The translations under genes were made by a program, and so were the position numbers. Below, piece after piece: positions 8,030 through 17,355 of a stretch of 30,128 nt of DNA. This DNA comes from Euryarchaeota archaeon UBA103 (GTDB taxonomy: Archaea; Thermoplasmatota; Poseidoniia; Poseidoniales; Thalassarchaeaceae): contig DAYH01000005.1 in the NCBI GenBank assembly GCA_002506825.1, positions 1 to 30,128 of the forward strand. Reading direction: 5' to 3'. Position 1 is the stretch's first letter, and every line of letters starts with the position of its first letter. Below the pieces are notes generated by a model that searched no databases, was not told the DNA's origin, and saw only the letters and a list, made by a program, of their open reading frames with translations.

Positions 8030-11000
8030 CTAGGTTGATCTATCGTCATATCTTATCGGTGATCCGCTATTTCCCCTTATGCCATCCAGTAAATCGTCTT
8101 CGATTTCGAAATGATCATTCAACCAATCGCCATCTGTATCCCAGTTGGTAGGATCAGTACCATCAGCAATCTGATCACCATCTATATCCAGAATCCACCA
8201 ACCAAATACATACTCGCCAAGGAAAATATTGGGAAGATGATACTGGTCCCCTGCAATCCTGTTGAATGAGTCTGCCCACTCTCCGTTGAGTGAGGTAAAA
8301 TCGTTACTACTATCCACATTCTCATAGTCTAAGTCATTATCATTAATCACTAATGCATATAGCATATCGTTATCATTTATTTTATTCATCCTGAAATAAT
8401 TAGTAGATATTGACGAGCTTCCCGAACATGTACCCAAGAGGCTCTCTCTTAGTTGCCACCATTCCGAAACTGCCTCTCCAGTACAGTCAACGAGATTTGA
8501 GTCTCTGACCAATGAGGGAGAAGACATCGAAGCATTGACCACACCGAAGTATTCTTGGAAGTTATTGTATGGTTGGTATACACAACTCCCACCGGAGCAA
8601 TCCCAAGCACCGTCGTTGTCCGCATCCTGGCCAGCATCAGATGGATCTGTCGGATCGTGAGTGAACCACGCCCAATCCAATAATGGCCTAGTAATGACAC
8701 CATTTGAAACCTGAACTGGTTTCCAAACTACTGAAGTAACTTGGTGCCAAACGACTGAAATTTGTAGTAGTGATGACCAGTTATCATTAGTCTCATTCCA
8801 ACCCCTGTAATACTCATAGAAGTCTGGCATCATATCTCCATCAGTATCATTATCCAGTGGGTTTGTTCCATACTTGAACACCTCCCTTCCATCTGATAAA
8901 TTGGAGTCTCTGACATAAGATGTTACAATACCGTTACTGAATACTGGACTCATGACACTAGAGTCGTCATCGCTATCGTCGTCTAATGGATGAGTGCCAT
9001 TGTTGTACTCCATCAAATTCGAGAACAGCAGAGACTGCACCCCTTGGGAAATCTGACCTTCTGAGGAGTACTCAGTGAACTGCCTTGATTCCCATTCACC
9101 TTGAGATGCAGGGATATCGGTGATTTCCCTATCAAACCATCCATCAGAGTCTGGATCATAGTTTATGTCCAATGGATTTATTGGATTTAGTGACCATCTG
9201 AAATCGTTTACAGGTAGGAATTCCCCATATATTGAATAGCAGAATTCCCAACCATCTGGCATTCCATCAAGATCTGAATCGTCATCAGTCGGATCACTTA
9301 CACCAGCTAAGCTGATATTGAAATTATCAGGATGTAGAGAATTTATCAGTCCCATTCTATCAGACGACTCCAAGCTCTTGCTCCTGAACATATCATACAG
9401 CTGTCCAAAGGCGGCTTCGTATGACATTCCCTCTTCCCCAATGAATGCATTAATTGCGTCAGCGCCATATGACACGAGACCGGTCTCATTTGGAATTGTA
9501 TCGACTGCGATCTTCTTACCATAAACCCTAGATTCAAATTCGGCTAGATTATCGAATGATTCAGAGTCGGAGATTTGGCCATTTCCATCACAATCGTAGG
9601 AGTCGCCATCTGAGTCCCTTGAAACATCAGATCCTGTTAAAGGGTTCATTTCCCATATATTTTGCTCTAGGTTCCACTGTGTGAACCAATACTCATAACC
9701 ATCACTCATCCCATCCCTATCGGTGTCGACATCATTCGGATCAGAAATACCCAGAAGGGAGGATAGAAGTGGTTTTGCAGGACTTCCGGAAAGCCAGTCT
9801 TGGTACTGCTCCATGGCTAATTGGGCCTTTCCTTCCTTTCCGAAGAGTATTCTGAATACCCTATTGTTAGCCTCCGAAGGATCGATTGAGTCTGCTTCTT
9901 CCCACATCCTAGGAGCATCAGGGGGCGAGAGCCCTCCATTGGCCGGATTATTATTAGTAAGGTTGAGTTCGACTTGATCTGTAATTCCATCCAAATCCGA
10001 ATCATAGTATCCATCACCTGCCACTAGAGGATTTAATGTCCATACCGAGTCAGTTGAGTTCCACCTTGTGAAGATTAATTCGATTCCATCCAGTAGTCCA
10101 TCTCCGTCCGTATCAGGATTATTCGGATCTGCAGTAAGGCCTGTTAAATTCTTCTGATCATCAGAAAGGAAGTATCCAAATGAGTATGTCGATTCTGCAG
10201 AAAGCCAAGGAGTTGGAAGTAGCTCCCCCCCTACGCTGAGTAAGTAGAATTGTGGAGATGTTACTAGAGAATCTGTCTCGCTGAGATTCCCATCTATGGA
10301 ATTGTACTCTTCCCAATTATTCATCCCATCGCCATCGGGGTCTCCGTCTTGATCTCTTTCATCCACTGGATTCAAAGTCCATTGTTCATCGAATAGACTC
10401 CATCTGGAATGGTAGAATTCCCAACCATCTGGCATACCATCTCTGTCCGAGTCGGAAGACAATGGATTTCCAGAGCCAACATCATCCACGGTAGTCCCAT
10501 TTACCAGGCTGAGATATGCCGTACTGGTGTATTCTCCAAATGATCCCGGGGCAAGCCCCTGCCATGAAGGGTGCGAAAGATTGGTAGAAAATCCATCTGG
10601 GAAAGACAGACCTGCCTCCGTTTCATCGTTGTAAATGATCTGATCTTTCAAATGGTATTCAAGCCAGTTTACCAACTGCTCATCCATTGACAATATTCCA
10701 TCCATATTGATATCGTAGCCGTCGTTATCGGGATTGTTGAGTGCATCGGAGCCATTCAGTGGATTAATTCCCTTGTTGTCCTTATTCCAAGAGCAGGTAT
10801 ATCTCGCCTCCCATCCATCAGGAAGAGTATCTCCATCGGAATCAATATTGTTGGGATCGGTGGGCACCCATGAGAGGGCTGACTCGTTAGTCTCTCCATG
10901 GGATGGTAGCCCTTCTCTGATGACATCATCAATAATTTCGCCCCACCTATACTCGCAAAGATTTGATAATCCATCACCATCAGCATCTTCATCTGCATCA

Positions 11001-13768
11001 TTTGGGTCTCTTGGATCTAGCGTCCAGAGATTTCCCCCGGTGTAGATATCTCCAATCCACCTTCTATTCTCAATCTCCCAGCCATCTGGCATTCCATCTC
11101 CGTCAGAGTCTGGATTAGTGGGGTCTGTTGGACCGTCTGTTCCACCGCCCGCACCAGAGCCGAGCCATCCCTCTAGATGTACAGTCTCTGACTGTGAAGA
11201 CGAGTCGTCACAAACATAATCATCATTCAGATAATGACATGAAAACGATGTTGAATCTAAGAACCAGCCCCAATATTCCTCACCATCAGTAAGACCATCT
11301 CCATCGGAATCAATATTCCTCGGATCAGTCCCATTAGTACCAAACTGTGAAGAGTTTACATATCTAAACTCCTCTAAATTACTCCATTCACGGATAAAAA
11401 TAGTCCCATCAATTAAGGGGAAGCTTACTCCGTCTGCATCAGCATCCCTCTCTCTATCGAAAGGATCTGTTGGATCTAAACCATGTACGAATTCCCAGCC
11501 ATCTGGCATCCCGTCAAAATCTGAGTCTACGGATAATGGGTCGATTGGCATGATATTCATGTACCTTCCCGGCGATGAGCCCGAGAAAATCCAGTCTTCG
11601 CCCTCGTTTTCCATCGAAACTAGATTAGTAACCAAGCCTGGCATCCTAGTTTGATTGATATAGGGCCCCAAAACACCTGTATGCCCCCCTTCGAGACACC
11701 ATGTTCCGTCCCTGGAGCCGAGAACTACCATGCCATCGATTGCCAAAACCGACCTGATGTCATTCGCACCCTCGGTCCAGCGATCGGAGTTGAACATCCT
11801 ATCGTTACTTATGGAAGATCTTGGCATCTGCAGGAAGATTGACAGATCGATCAGATGTAGTCCTCCAGCTGTCCCCATCCATACTCCGGTTACTTCTCCC
11901 AGTTCTCCGTTTTCTAGGATGGGTCCGGCAGGCTCCAAAACATTCACGACCGCGGATTTAGATTCATTCAGTATGTCTGCCATTCTGACGAATGTTTCTG
12001 CATCCTCCAAATCAAAAACCCACCAAGGTTCGCCTGCTGAAGTAACCCCATCGGTGGTGTTCCATGCGATTAGTCCTGAATCAGTGGCAACCATCAGCAA
12101 TGGTCCCCTTCCTTGTATTGGGACTTGGATTACATCATTAGCGGAAACCTCAGAGTCGGAAAGAGTTTGTGACAACGGTACGCTTAGGGTTTCCAAACCT
12201 ACACTTATTGAGCGCCCTCCGCTCCAACAATCGCCGCCAGAGCCTTCGTCCGAAACGCTCAGAGTCCATGCCTTCTGATGCCCGAAAACAATCAAATCCA
12301 AATTATCACTGCCAGTATCTAGTTCTATCATTGACACAACGTGTCCGATTTCAGATTCGGAAATAGATGACATTATCGGGAGTCCGTTTTCCATTGAAAC
12401 ACAGTGGACTCCGAGGTTTGTTCCGATTATTAGGAAATCTGAAGTGCCTCCAGGAGACCACCTGACCATTGAGGTCATCTCCACTCCAGAGCGGAGATTA
12501 TGCATTGAAGAAATCTCTCCGAAAGGATCTAGTGCGGTAACTCCGTATTTGGAGCCTACAATTATTCTTTGTTGCTCACTATCTTTGATCATTGTATGTA
12601 CTGCCGCATCGACCAGTTGAGGTTGTGTAGATTGATCATATGAGATTATTGACCCGTCATGACTAGTTCCAGCCGTACCCCTAATGCCCGGTTTTACCCA
12701 TGATCCATCGTCATAGTAAACCATGTACTCCTCATAGTTACTAAACGCCTCACCCCATGCTGCTGTAGAAGTAGAAGTATCAGGAATGACGAAGCCGTCT
12801 CTATCTAAATCCCATCCATCGTTATCAGAATCCAATATTGCATCGCTAGCATTCCTAGGATCTAATCCATAGTGTGCTTCCCATCCGTCTGGTATTCCGT
12901 CTCCGGGAATGACTAGTCCGGTAGCCAGTAGGCCTGACCACGAGTAATAATCAGAATCTGAGCGCGTCGGGTCCGTACCCAGCCACCCATCATCTCCCGT
13001 CGGCCTGACTATTGAATCTTGACAAGCATTTTCACTCATCCCCGGTATCGTACCGGCGCACCAAAGCCCATCTCTCTCAGTAATCCAATTTTGAGGAGTT
13101 CCGAAAGAGTATTCTTCTGAATTTGAATATCTTTCAGTTACATCGATGTCCCCATCCCTATTTACATCAAATCCATCTCCACAGCCGAAACTAAAATCAT
13201 CACATCTGTCTATATCTTCTACATTATCAGAAGGGTCAAGAGGGTCGAACCAAAGGCATGTCCATGCATTTGTCGCATTGAGATAACCCAGACCGCCTTC
13301 TGTACACATATGGATCTCATAACCATCCGGAAGTCCGTCCCCATCGGTATCCGAAGAGGTAGGATCGAGATACTCTCTGTTTCCTGATTGGGTCAATTCT
13401 GGTGGCTTTCCAGTTAATGAGAGTCTGTCAGTAAAGCATTTGTCAAGAGTGTATGGCCAGCAATATTCCAGTAGTGCTACCGCCCCGTCCCTATCGTGAT
13501 CAGACATATTATCAGTACCGTTGTTCATGTCTAAGCCAAGTACCTCGAAGCTTCCTTCGGGAGTATCGATAATTATGTCCTCGCCGTATATCGACTCATA
13601 TTGATCTGGGATCCTGTCTTCATCTGCATCGGTAGCTGGAGGGGCTCCTCCATCCGCATCGGTAGGATTTGTAGAGTCGACTGGAGACTGGGGCCTAGTC
13701 TGAGAAACAAAAGCAAGGCTGCTAAGCAAAAGTAGTACAATAAAGGCCGCTGTTTGCTTTCGCCTCAT
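8030..13768 (-). CDS. Giant secreted TSP3-repeat/beta-propeller protein
   Basis: The 1912-residue product has a signal peptide (MRRK, hydrophobic core to about residue 22) and no C-terminal membrane helix or recognisable sorting signal, so it is probably exported and held non-covalently or released. It contains about twenty aspartate-rich, calcium-binding loops of the thrombospondin type 3 kind, with the recurring core DSDGDGMPDGWE, at about residues 45-340 and again from 745 to the end. The loops often come as pairs: a DGWE loop, an R/QW segment, then NPL-x-x-D leading to a second D-x-DGDG-x-x-N-x-x-EY loop, with variable inserts between pairs. Residues about 375-740 have no such loops. They read like a beta-propeller with repeated strands such as IIVGSKYGV, LIIGTNLGVH and MVATDSGLIAW. 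Calcium-dependent rigid stalk or adhesin is the usual family idea. No substrate can be inferred. No clear TATA box was found at its start. Confidence 0.88.
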   Translation of the reverse strand: MRRKQTAAFIVLLLLSSLAFVSQTRPQSPVDSTNPTDADGGAPPATDADEDRIPDQYESIYGEDIIIDTPEGSFEVLGLDMNNGTDNMSDHDRDGAVALLEYCWPYTLDKCFTDRLSLTGKPPELTQSGNREYLDPTSSDTDGDGLPDGYEIHMCTEGGLGYLNATNAWTCLWFDPLDPSDNVEDIDRCDDFSFGCGDGFDVNRDGDIDVTERYSNSEEYSFGTPQNWITERDGLWCAGTIPGMSENACQDSIVRPTGDDGWLGTDPTRSDSDYYSWSGLLATGLVIPGDGIPDGWEAHYGLDPRNASDAILDSDNDGWDLDRDGFVIPDTSTSTAAWGEAFSNYEEYMVYYDDGSWVKPGIRGTAGTSHDGSIISYDQSTQPQLVDAAVHTMIKDSEQQRIIVGSKYGVTALDPFGEISSMHNLRSGVEMTSMVRWSPGGTSDFLIIGTNLGVHCVSMENGLPIMSSISESEIGHVVSMIELDTGSDNLDLIVFGHQKAWTLSVSDEGSGGDCWSGGRSISVGLETLSVPLSQTLSDSEVSANDVIQVPIQGRGPLLMVATDSGLIAWNTTDGVTSAGEPWWVFDLEDAETFVRMADILNESKSAVVNVLEPAGPILENGELGEVTGVWMGTAGGLHLIDLSIFLQMPRSSISNDRMFNSDRWTEGANDIRSVLAIDGMVVLGSRDGTWCLEGGHTGVLGPYINQTRMPGLVTNLVSMENEGEDWIFSGSSPGRYMNIMPIDPLSVDSDFDGMPDGWEFVHGLDPTDPFDRERDADADGVSFPLIDGTIFIREWSNLEEFRYVNSSQFGTNGTDPRNIDSDGDGLTDGEEYWGWFLDSTSFSCHYLNDDYVCDDSSSQSETVHLEGWLGSGAGGGTDGPTDPTNPDSDGDGMPDGWEIENRRWIGDIYTGGNLWTLDPRDPNDADEDADGDGLSNLCEYRWGEIIDDVIREGLPSHGETNESALSWVPTDPNNIDSDGDTLPDGWEARYTCSWNKDNKGINPLNGSDALNNPDNDGYDINMDGILSMDEQLVNWLEYHLKDQIIYNDETEAGLSFPDGFSTNLSHPSWQGLAPGSFGEYTSTAYLSLVNGTTVDDVGSGNPLSSDSDRDGMPDGWEFYHSRWSLFDEQWTLNPVDERDQDGDPDGDGMNNWEEYNSIDGNLSETDSLVTSPQFYLLSVGGELLPTPWLSAESTYSFGYFLSDDQKNLTGLTADPNNPDTDGDGLLDGIELIFTRWNSTDSVWTLNPLVAGDGYYDSDLDGITDQVELNLTNNNPANGGLSPPDAPRMWEEADSIDPSEANNRVFRILFGKEGKAQLAMEQYQDWLSGSPAKPLLSSLLGISDPNDVDTDRDGMSDGYEYWFTQWNLEQNIWEMNPLTGSDVSRDSDGDSYDCDGNGQISDSESFDNLAEFESRVYGKKIAVDTIPNETGLVSYGADAINAFIGEEGMSYEAAFGQLYDMFRSKSLESSDRMGLINSLHPDNFNISLAGVSDPTDDDSDLDGMPDGWEFCYSIYGEFLPVNDFRWSLNPINPLDINYDPDSDGWFDREITDIPASQGEWESRQFTEYSSEGQISQGVQSLLFSNLMEYNNGTHPLDDDSDDDSSVMSPVFSNGIVTSYVRDSNLSDGREVFKYGTNPLDNDTDGDMMPDFYEYYRGWNETNDNWSSLLQISVVWHQVTSVVWKPVQVSNGVITRPLLDWAWFTHDPTDPSDAGQDADNDGAWDCSGGSCVYQPYNNFQEYFGVVNASMSSPSLVRDSNLVDCTGEAVSEWWQLRESLLGTCSGSSSISTNYFRMNKINDNDMLYALVINDNDLDYENVDSSNDFTSLNGEWADSFNRIAGDQYHLPNIFLGEYVFGWWILDIDGDQIADGTDPTNWDTDGDWLNDHFEIEDDLLDGIRGNSGSPIRYDDRST
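8100..11545 (-). repeat. C-terminal array of TSP3-like calcium-binding repeats
   Basis: This is the coding stretch for roughly fifteen copies of the DxDxDGxxDGWE-type loop in the second part of the giant protein. At DNA level the copies recur as the minus-strand complement of motifs such as ccatctggcatTCCATC, visible near 9250, 10425, 11080 and 11500. They are diverged and separated by variable inserts, so this is an old protein-level repeat, not a recent tandem duplication. Confidence 0.75.
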
Positions 13769-13891
13769 GATATAGCCCCAACTAAGTAGCCTTCAACGTC
13801 CTCGGTTGACTTATGATGATGATGGAGCGTCGTTCGGACATTGATTCAAAATCTATGGTTTGGGAAGAGGCGAATATATCGCAAAAGAGCC

Positions 13892-13900
13892 TTAAAAATA
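13892..13900 (+). promoter_or_regulatory. Candidate TATA box for the MBL-fold hydrolase gene
   Basis: TTAAAAATA stands out in an AT-rich stretch (13891-13908). A transcript beginning about 25 bases downstream, near 13921, would carry a leader of about 33 bases with a partial Shine-Dalgarno AGGTCG at 13942-13947, six bases before the ATG at 13954. Its place inside the extended open frame argues against translation from 13813. Confidence 0.5.
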
Positions 13901-13953
13901 ATTATCATAGGATTTGTTCAAAGGTCGTCGTTATCCCCATTAGGTCGAAAGCC

Positions 13954-14760
13954 ATGAGTATGAAGATTACTCACCTTGGAAGTGGGAGCAGGGGAAACTC
14001 AGTTCTCTTGTCTACCGATGAATCTAATGTCATGATAGACTGTGGTTTTTCCCTAAAGAAGACTGAGGCGCGATTAGAAAAATTAGAAGTCAGCCCGACG
14101 GATATAGATTCCATACTTGTTACTCACCATCACTCTGATCATTCGAAATCGGCCTATAGGGCGGCAAAAAAATGGGGATCGAAGTTAATCAGCAATGTAG
14201 AGACTGCCAAAAGAATGGAATGGGAGATATCGGAGAGTCTCCATCTGTTCTCGGAATTGGAAAGAATAGATGCTGGTGCGGATATAAGTTTGCTAACTAT
14301 ACCCATTCCTCATGATGATGCTGATAATGTAGCGGTAATAGCTTGTGACGATCAAGGCGGAAGGGCGGCCATAGTTACTGATCTGGGAGAGGTCACAGCT
14401 GAGTTATCATCTCACCTCAAGAAATGTGGCCATATTTCCATAGAGTCCAACTACGATCATGACAGGCTAATGAGGGGAAACTACCCCGACTCATTGAAGA
14501 GGAGGATTTCTGGGAGGGGTGGGCACCTTTCCAATTCACAGACTGCTTTGGCCCTAAGAGAAATCGTTAATCCTGGACTAAGTAGCATCGTACTCTGTCA
14601 TCTCTCGGAGAGCAATAATCAGCCCCATATAGCGGAGAGTGAAGTCCTGATGGAAATTTGCGATAGTTTCGAGGGCAGCTTGTCGATTTCTAAACAAGAA
14701 GGGCCGGAGTTTAGCAATTGGATAGGCCAAATTGATTCGGAAAGGGCTTTTGTCAGTTAA
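13954..14760 (+). CDS. MBL-fold metallohydrolase, WalJ/YycJ-like
   Basis: This is a metallo-beta-lactamase-fold hydrolase of the WalJ/YycJ type, probably a cytoplasmic phosphodiesterase or nuclease acting on nucleic acid. Numbered from the chosen start, it has the family opening LGSGSRGNS at 8-16, IDCG at 28-31 and the metal motif HxHxDH at 58-63. Further likely ligands follow in IPIPHDDAD, VTDLGE and the closing GGHLSN and CHLSESNN motifs, which are typical of this family. The open frame extends upstream to 13813, but the first 47 residues are unlike any MBL start, and a TATA-like box lies inside them. I therefore chose ATG 13954 (ATG 13960 is also possible), giving 268 residues, the normal length. 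Its stop overlaps the convergent STAND gene by four bases. The biological substrate in archaea is not clear from sequence. Confidence 0.87.
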   Translation: MSMKITHLGSGSRGNSVLLSTDESNVMIDCGFSLKKTEARLEKLEVSPTDIDSILVTHHHSDHSKSAYRAAKKWGSKLISNVETAKRMEWEISESLHLFSELERIDAGADISLLTIPIPHDDADNVAVIACDDQGGRAAIVTDLGEVTAELSSHLKKCGHISIESNYDHDRLMRGNYPDSLKRRISGRGGHLSNSQTALALREIVNPGLSSIVLCHLSESNNQPHIAESEVLMEICDSFEGSLSISKQEGPEFSNWIGQIDSERAFVS

Positions 14761-17285
14761 TGCCCCATCACTACTCTGTGTACAGAGTTCTGAACATCCC
14801 TCATCCTATCGACTGCCCCGAGCTCCCTGAATACAACTAGGGACCTCTGTAGATAGTCCATCCTCTGTGACCTATTGCTCTCAACCTCGCCAAGTCTAGA
14901 GAGAATCTCCCCCTGCATCATCCTGAAGTCGTTGGCCTCTGCGATTGATAGAGCGTCCAGATAGTGCTGTGCGGCTTCGTCTGAATTACCTGCATCACTC
15001 AATACTTGTCCGAGAAGCATCTCCACCTCTACTGCACTTCTGGGATCGGACTGGTCCGATAAAATTTCCAAAGCACCAGAATAGTGGTGCATTGCCAGAT
15101 CATTATCTTTTATTCTGGCATAATACCTCCCCAGAACAGCTCTTGATCTAGCATGTAGTTTTTCTTGATTGTTCTGAGCAGTTTCATCATGAGCCGTCAT
15201 AGCATGGTCACGGGCCCTATCCATCTCTCCCATCTCAAGGAAAGCGGAAGCCAGTCTAATCCTAGCCTCGGTTAGATCAGATGAGTCTTCAGAATCTAAT
15301 AGCTCCTCCACATTTCCATAGACTTCTAATGCTCTCTTATTGTCTCTCTGACGTCTGAAAATATATCCCATATTATTGTATGATCTTGCAGCCCCTTGGG
15401 CGTCTCTGAGTTTTATTTGCATCTCCAATGCTTTCTTGTGGAGGGAGAGGGCCGTATCCATCTCTCCCTTCTTGACTGCTAAATCCGCTCTAGATGAGTA
15501 AATTCTTGCAAGAGGAGTAGTCAGTTTGTGCTTCACTGCGATAGGCAATGCCATGTCGTATTGTTCCTCAGCATCATCCCACTTTCCTTGGACAGATAGT
15601 ATGTCTCCTGTGAGTTCGTGAATTACAAATCTAGTCCTGGGCCCGAAGAGTCTCGCCTCTAGGACTCTGAGAATTCCCAAAAGTTCTATGTGTCCGGCCT
15701 TGACTAGATTATGACCTTCCTCGGATAACGCCGATGCTAATCCTTCAATATCTCCAGATTTGTGAAGATGGTGAATGTGCTCTATGCTTTCAGATGCATC
15801 TTCTTTCCTCGTCCTGTACCATTCGACCGCATTGGCATGTAACGATTGCTTTAATGAGTCTTCCATCGACCTTGTGAGAAATTCTCTCACTAAATCGTGG
15901 ACATCATAATTTTCACTATCGGCTTGCCTTGCTAGGCCTTTTTCAACAAGATCATCCAAAAGATCTGTTTCCATATCAATTCCGGAAATTGCCTCGAGAG
16001 GCATTGGCTCTCTGAAAACTGCGATAGCACCCAACAATCTCTTTTCCGCACCGGAAAGTCTGCTGAAGATTTCCTTCTCTACAAATGCCTCCAGAGTTTC
16101 GTGGAATGTGCCACCGACACTCCCTCTGTTAATGAGCTCGAGTACTAGTGGGTGACCTCTTGAAAGACTATGAATGTGCAAAAATTGAGGCATTTCGAGA
16201 TCCTGCATCGTAGTCAATATTTTCCTACTTGCTTCCTGATCTAGACCATCGAGAGGCATCACTAAGGTAACTATTCTTCCAGAGGAGTCGGATTCTGGCA
16301 CTACCATCCTGAATGAACGTGAGAACATCACTAGACCGACATTTTCAAGTTCTGGTATTTTCAATGATAGAGAACGCAGTACTGAAATTAAGGTCTCATC
16401 TCCAACTTTGTGCAGATCATCAATCACAATAAGCGAAGGAGAAGACTCAAGTCCCTCTGAAATTAGGTTTACAGCCATCTGAGGCTGAGGCACTGGGGAG
16501 GATGCGAGGTAGTCTGAAAGGTCATCATTCCCCATGGCAGATAGCCATTCTGAAATTGCCTCCAGGAATGCCCTTGCACCTTCCCAATCTTGACATCTGT
16601 GGTAAAGAAGGTTTCTTCTGTGAGTAAAACTCTCAATTAGCTTAGCGGAAAGTGCTGTTTTTCCAATGCCAGCTATACCGGGAACGAGTATAGATCCAGA
16701 CTGATGCTCTAGGAGATTTACCATGTTTTCTAGTTCCATTTCTCTACCATAAAACCTCCTAGTCCTCGGCAAGTCGCTTAGTGAGGTTACCAATTGCTTC
16801 TCAATATGTTTTGAGAGGTCCCTCTCTATCAAATCGGCAGAGAGTACAGAGAGATCTATAGTTCCAGAATCGTCCAGATACCGTATAACGTCTACATGCC
16901 TTAGAGGCAAATCAGTTTCCTCTAGGGCTTTGGCCAGTTCCATATTTGACGCCCTTCCATCTCTTCCTACCACGCGAACCACCTGCATCCCGACTTTGGA
17001 CCAGATATCATCAGCTAGCTTTGCCCCTTCGTCGGTTAGGAAGTATGCTTTCCTCTTTCTAGAAACTCCAGTAACATGCGCCTGTTTCTCAATCAAATAG
17101 CCCTGTTCCCTGAGTCCTGAGATAGCCCTTGGAACATTCGATCTGGCTATGGAAACAGCATTAGCTATCCCCATCTGTGAAAGTGCGAATGGGACTTCTA
17201 CTTTTTCTGCGTGATCCACATAGTCCCTTAGATGGAGCAGAATCCTCTCTTGGACTCCAGGTTTGGGTGCGGGAGTGACTGACAT
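14757..17285 (-). CDS. Winged-helix / STAND ATPase / TPR protein, probable signal-responsive regulator
   Basis: The 842-residue cytoplasmic protein has three parts. Residues about 10-95 form a winged-helix DNA-binding domain of MarR-like appearance (ARSNVPRAISGLREQGYL recognition region, wing near VSRKRKAYFL). A STAND/NB-ARC-like ATPase follows, with Walker A GIAGIGKT at 203-210 and Walker B LIVIDD at 285-290. The C-terminal half (about 530-830) is a run of TPR-like helical hairpins, for example ALSLHKKALEMQ and DLAMHHYSGALEIL. STAND proteins are nucleotide-driven switches that change state when the repeat domain senses a ligand or partner. The DNA-binding end suggests transcriptional control, somewhat like MalT but with the domain at the N-terminus. 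It has no nuclease, TIR or other killing domain, so a defence role is not supported. It starts 70 bases after the beta-helix surface gene. A weak TATA-like CATTATTG lies about 30 bases before the start, so separate transcription is possible. Confidence 0.85.
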   Translation of the reverse strand: MSVTPAPKPGVQERILLHLRDYVDHAEKVEVPFALSQMGIANAVSIARSNVPRAISGLREQGYLIEKQAHVTGVSRKRKAYFLTDEGAKLADDIWSKVGMQVVRVVGRDGRASNMELAKALEETDLPLRHVDVIRYLDDSGTIDLSVLSADLIERDLSKHIEKQLVTSLSDLPRTRRFYGREMELENMVNLLEHQSGSILVPGIAGIGKTALSAKLIESFTHRRNLLYHRCQDWEGARAFLEAISEWLSAMGNDDLSDYLASSPVPQPQMAVNLISEGLESSPSLIVIDDLHKVGDETLISVLRSLSLKIPELENVGLVMFSRSFRMVVPESDSSGRIVTLVMPLDGLDQEASRKILTTMQDLEMPQFLHIHSLSRGHPLVLELINRGSVGGTFHETLEAFVEKEIFSRLSGAEKRLLGAIAVFREPMPLEAISGIDMETDLLDDLVEKGLARQADSENYDVHDLVREFLTRSMEDSLKQSLHANAVEWYRTRKEDASESIEHIHHLHKSGDIEGLASALSEEGHNLVKAGHIELLGILRVLEARLFGPRTRFVIHELTGDILSVQGKWDDAEEQYDMALPIAVKHKLTTPLARIYSSRADLAVKKGEMDTALSLHKKALEMQIKLRDAQGAARSYNNMGYIFRRQRDNKRALEVYGNVEELLDSEDSSDLTEARIRLASAFLEMGEMDRARDHAMTAHDETAQNNQEKLHARSRAVLGRYYARIKDNDLAMHHYSGALEILSDQSDPRSAVEVEMLLGQVLSDAGNSDEAAQHYLDALSIAEANDFRMMQGEILSRLGEVESNRSQRMDYLQRSLVVFRELGAVDRMRDVQNSVHRVVMGH

Positions 17286-17355
17286 GAATATCTTAGCAAC
17301 ATCATCTATTCAATAATGTTCGTGATGGAAGCTTAGAACATATTCAACGTCATTC

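Noticed and set aside
8100..11545. CRISPR array or recent tandem DNA repeat suggested by recurring ccatctggcatTCCATC-type strings
   Set aside because: The spacing is irregular, copies are diverged, and they encode the DGMPDGWE loop in one continuous reading frame.
14757..17285. Antiviral STAND (Avs-like) defence gene
   Set aside because: It has a winged-helix DNA-binding domain and no nuclease, protease, TIR or membrane effector, and no defence or mobile genes are nearby.
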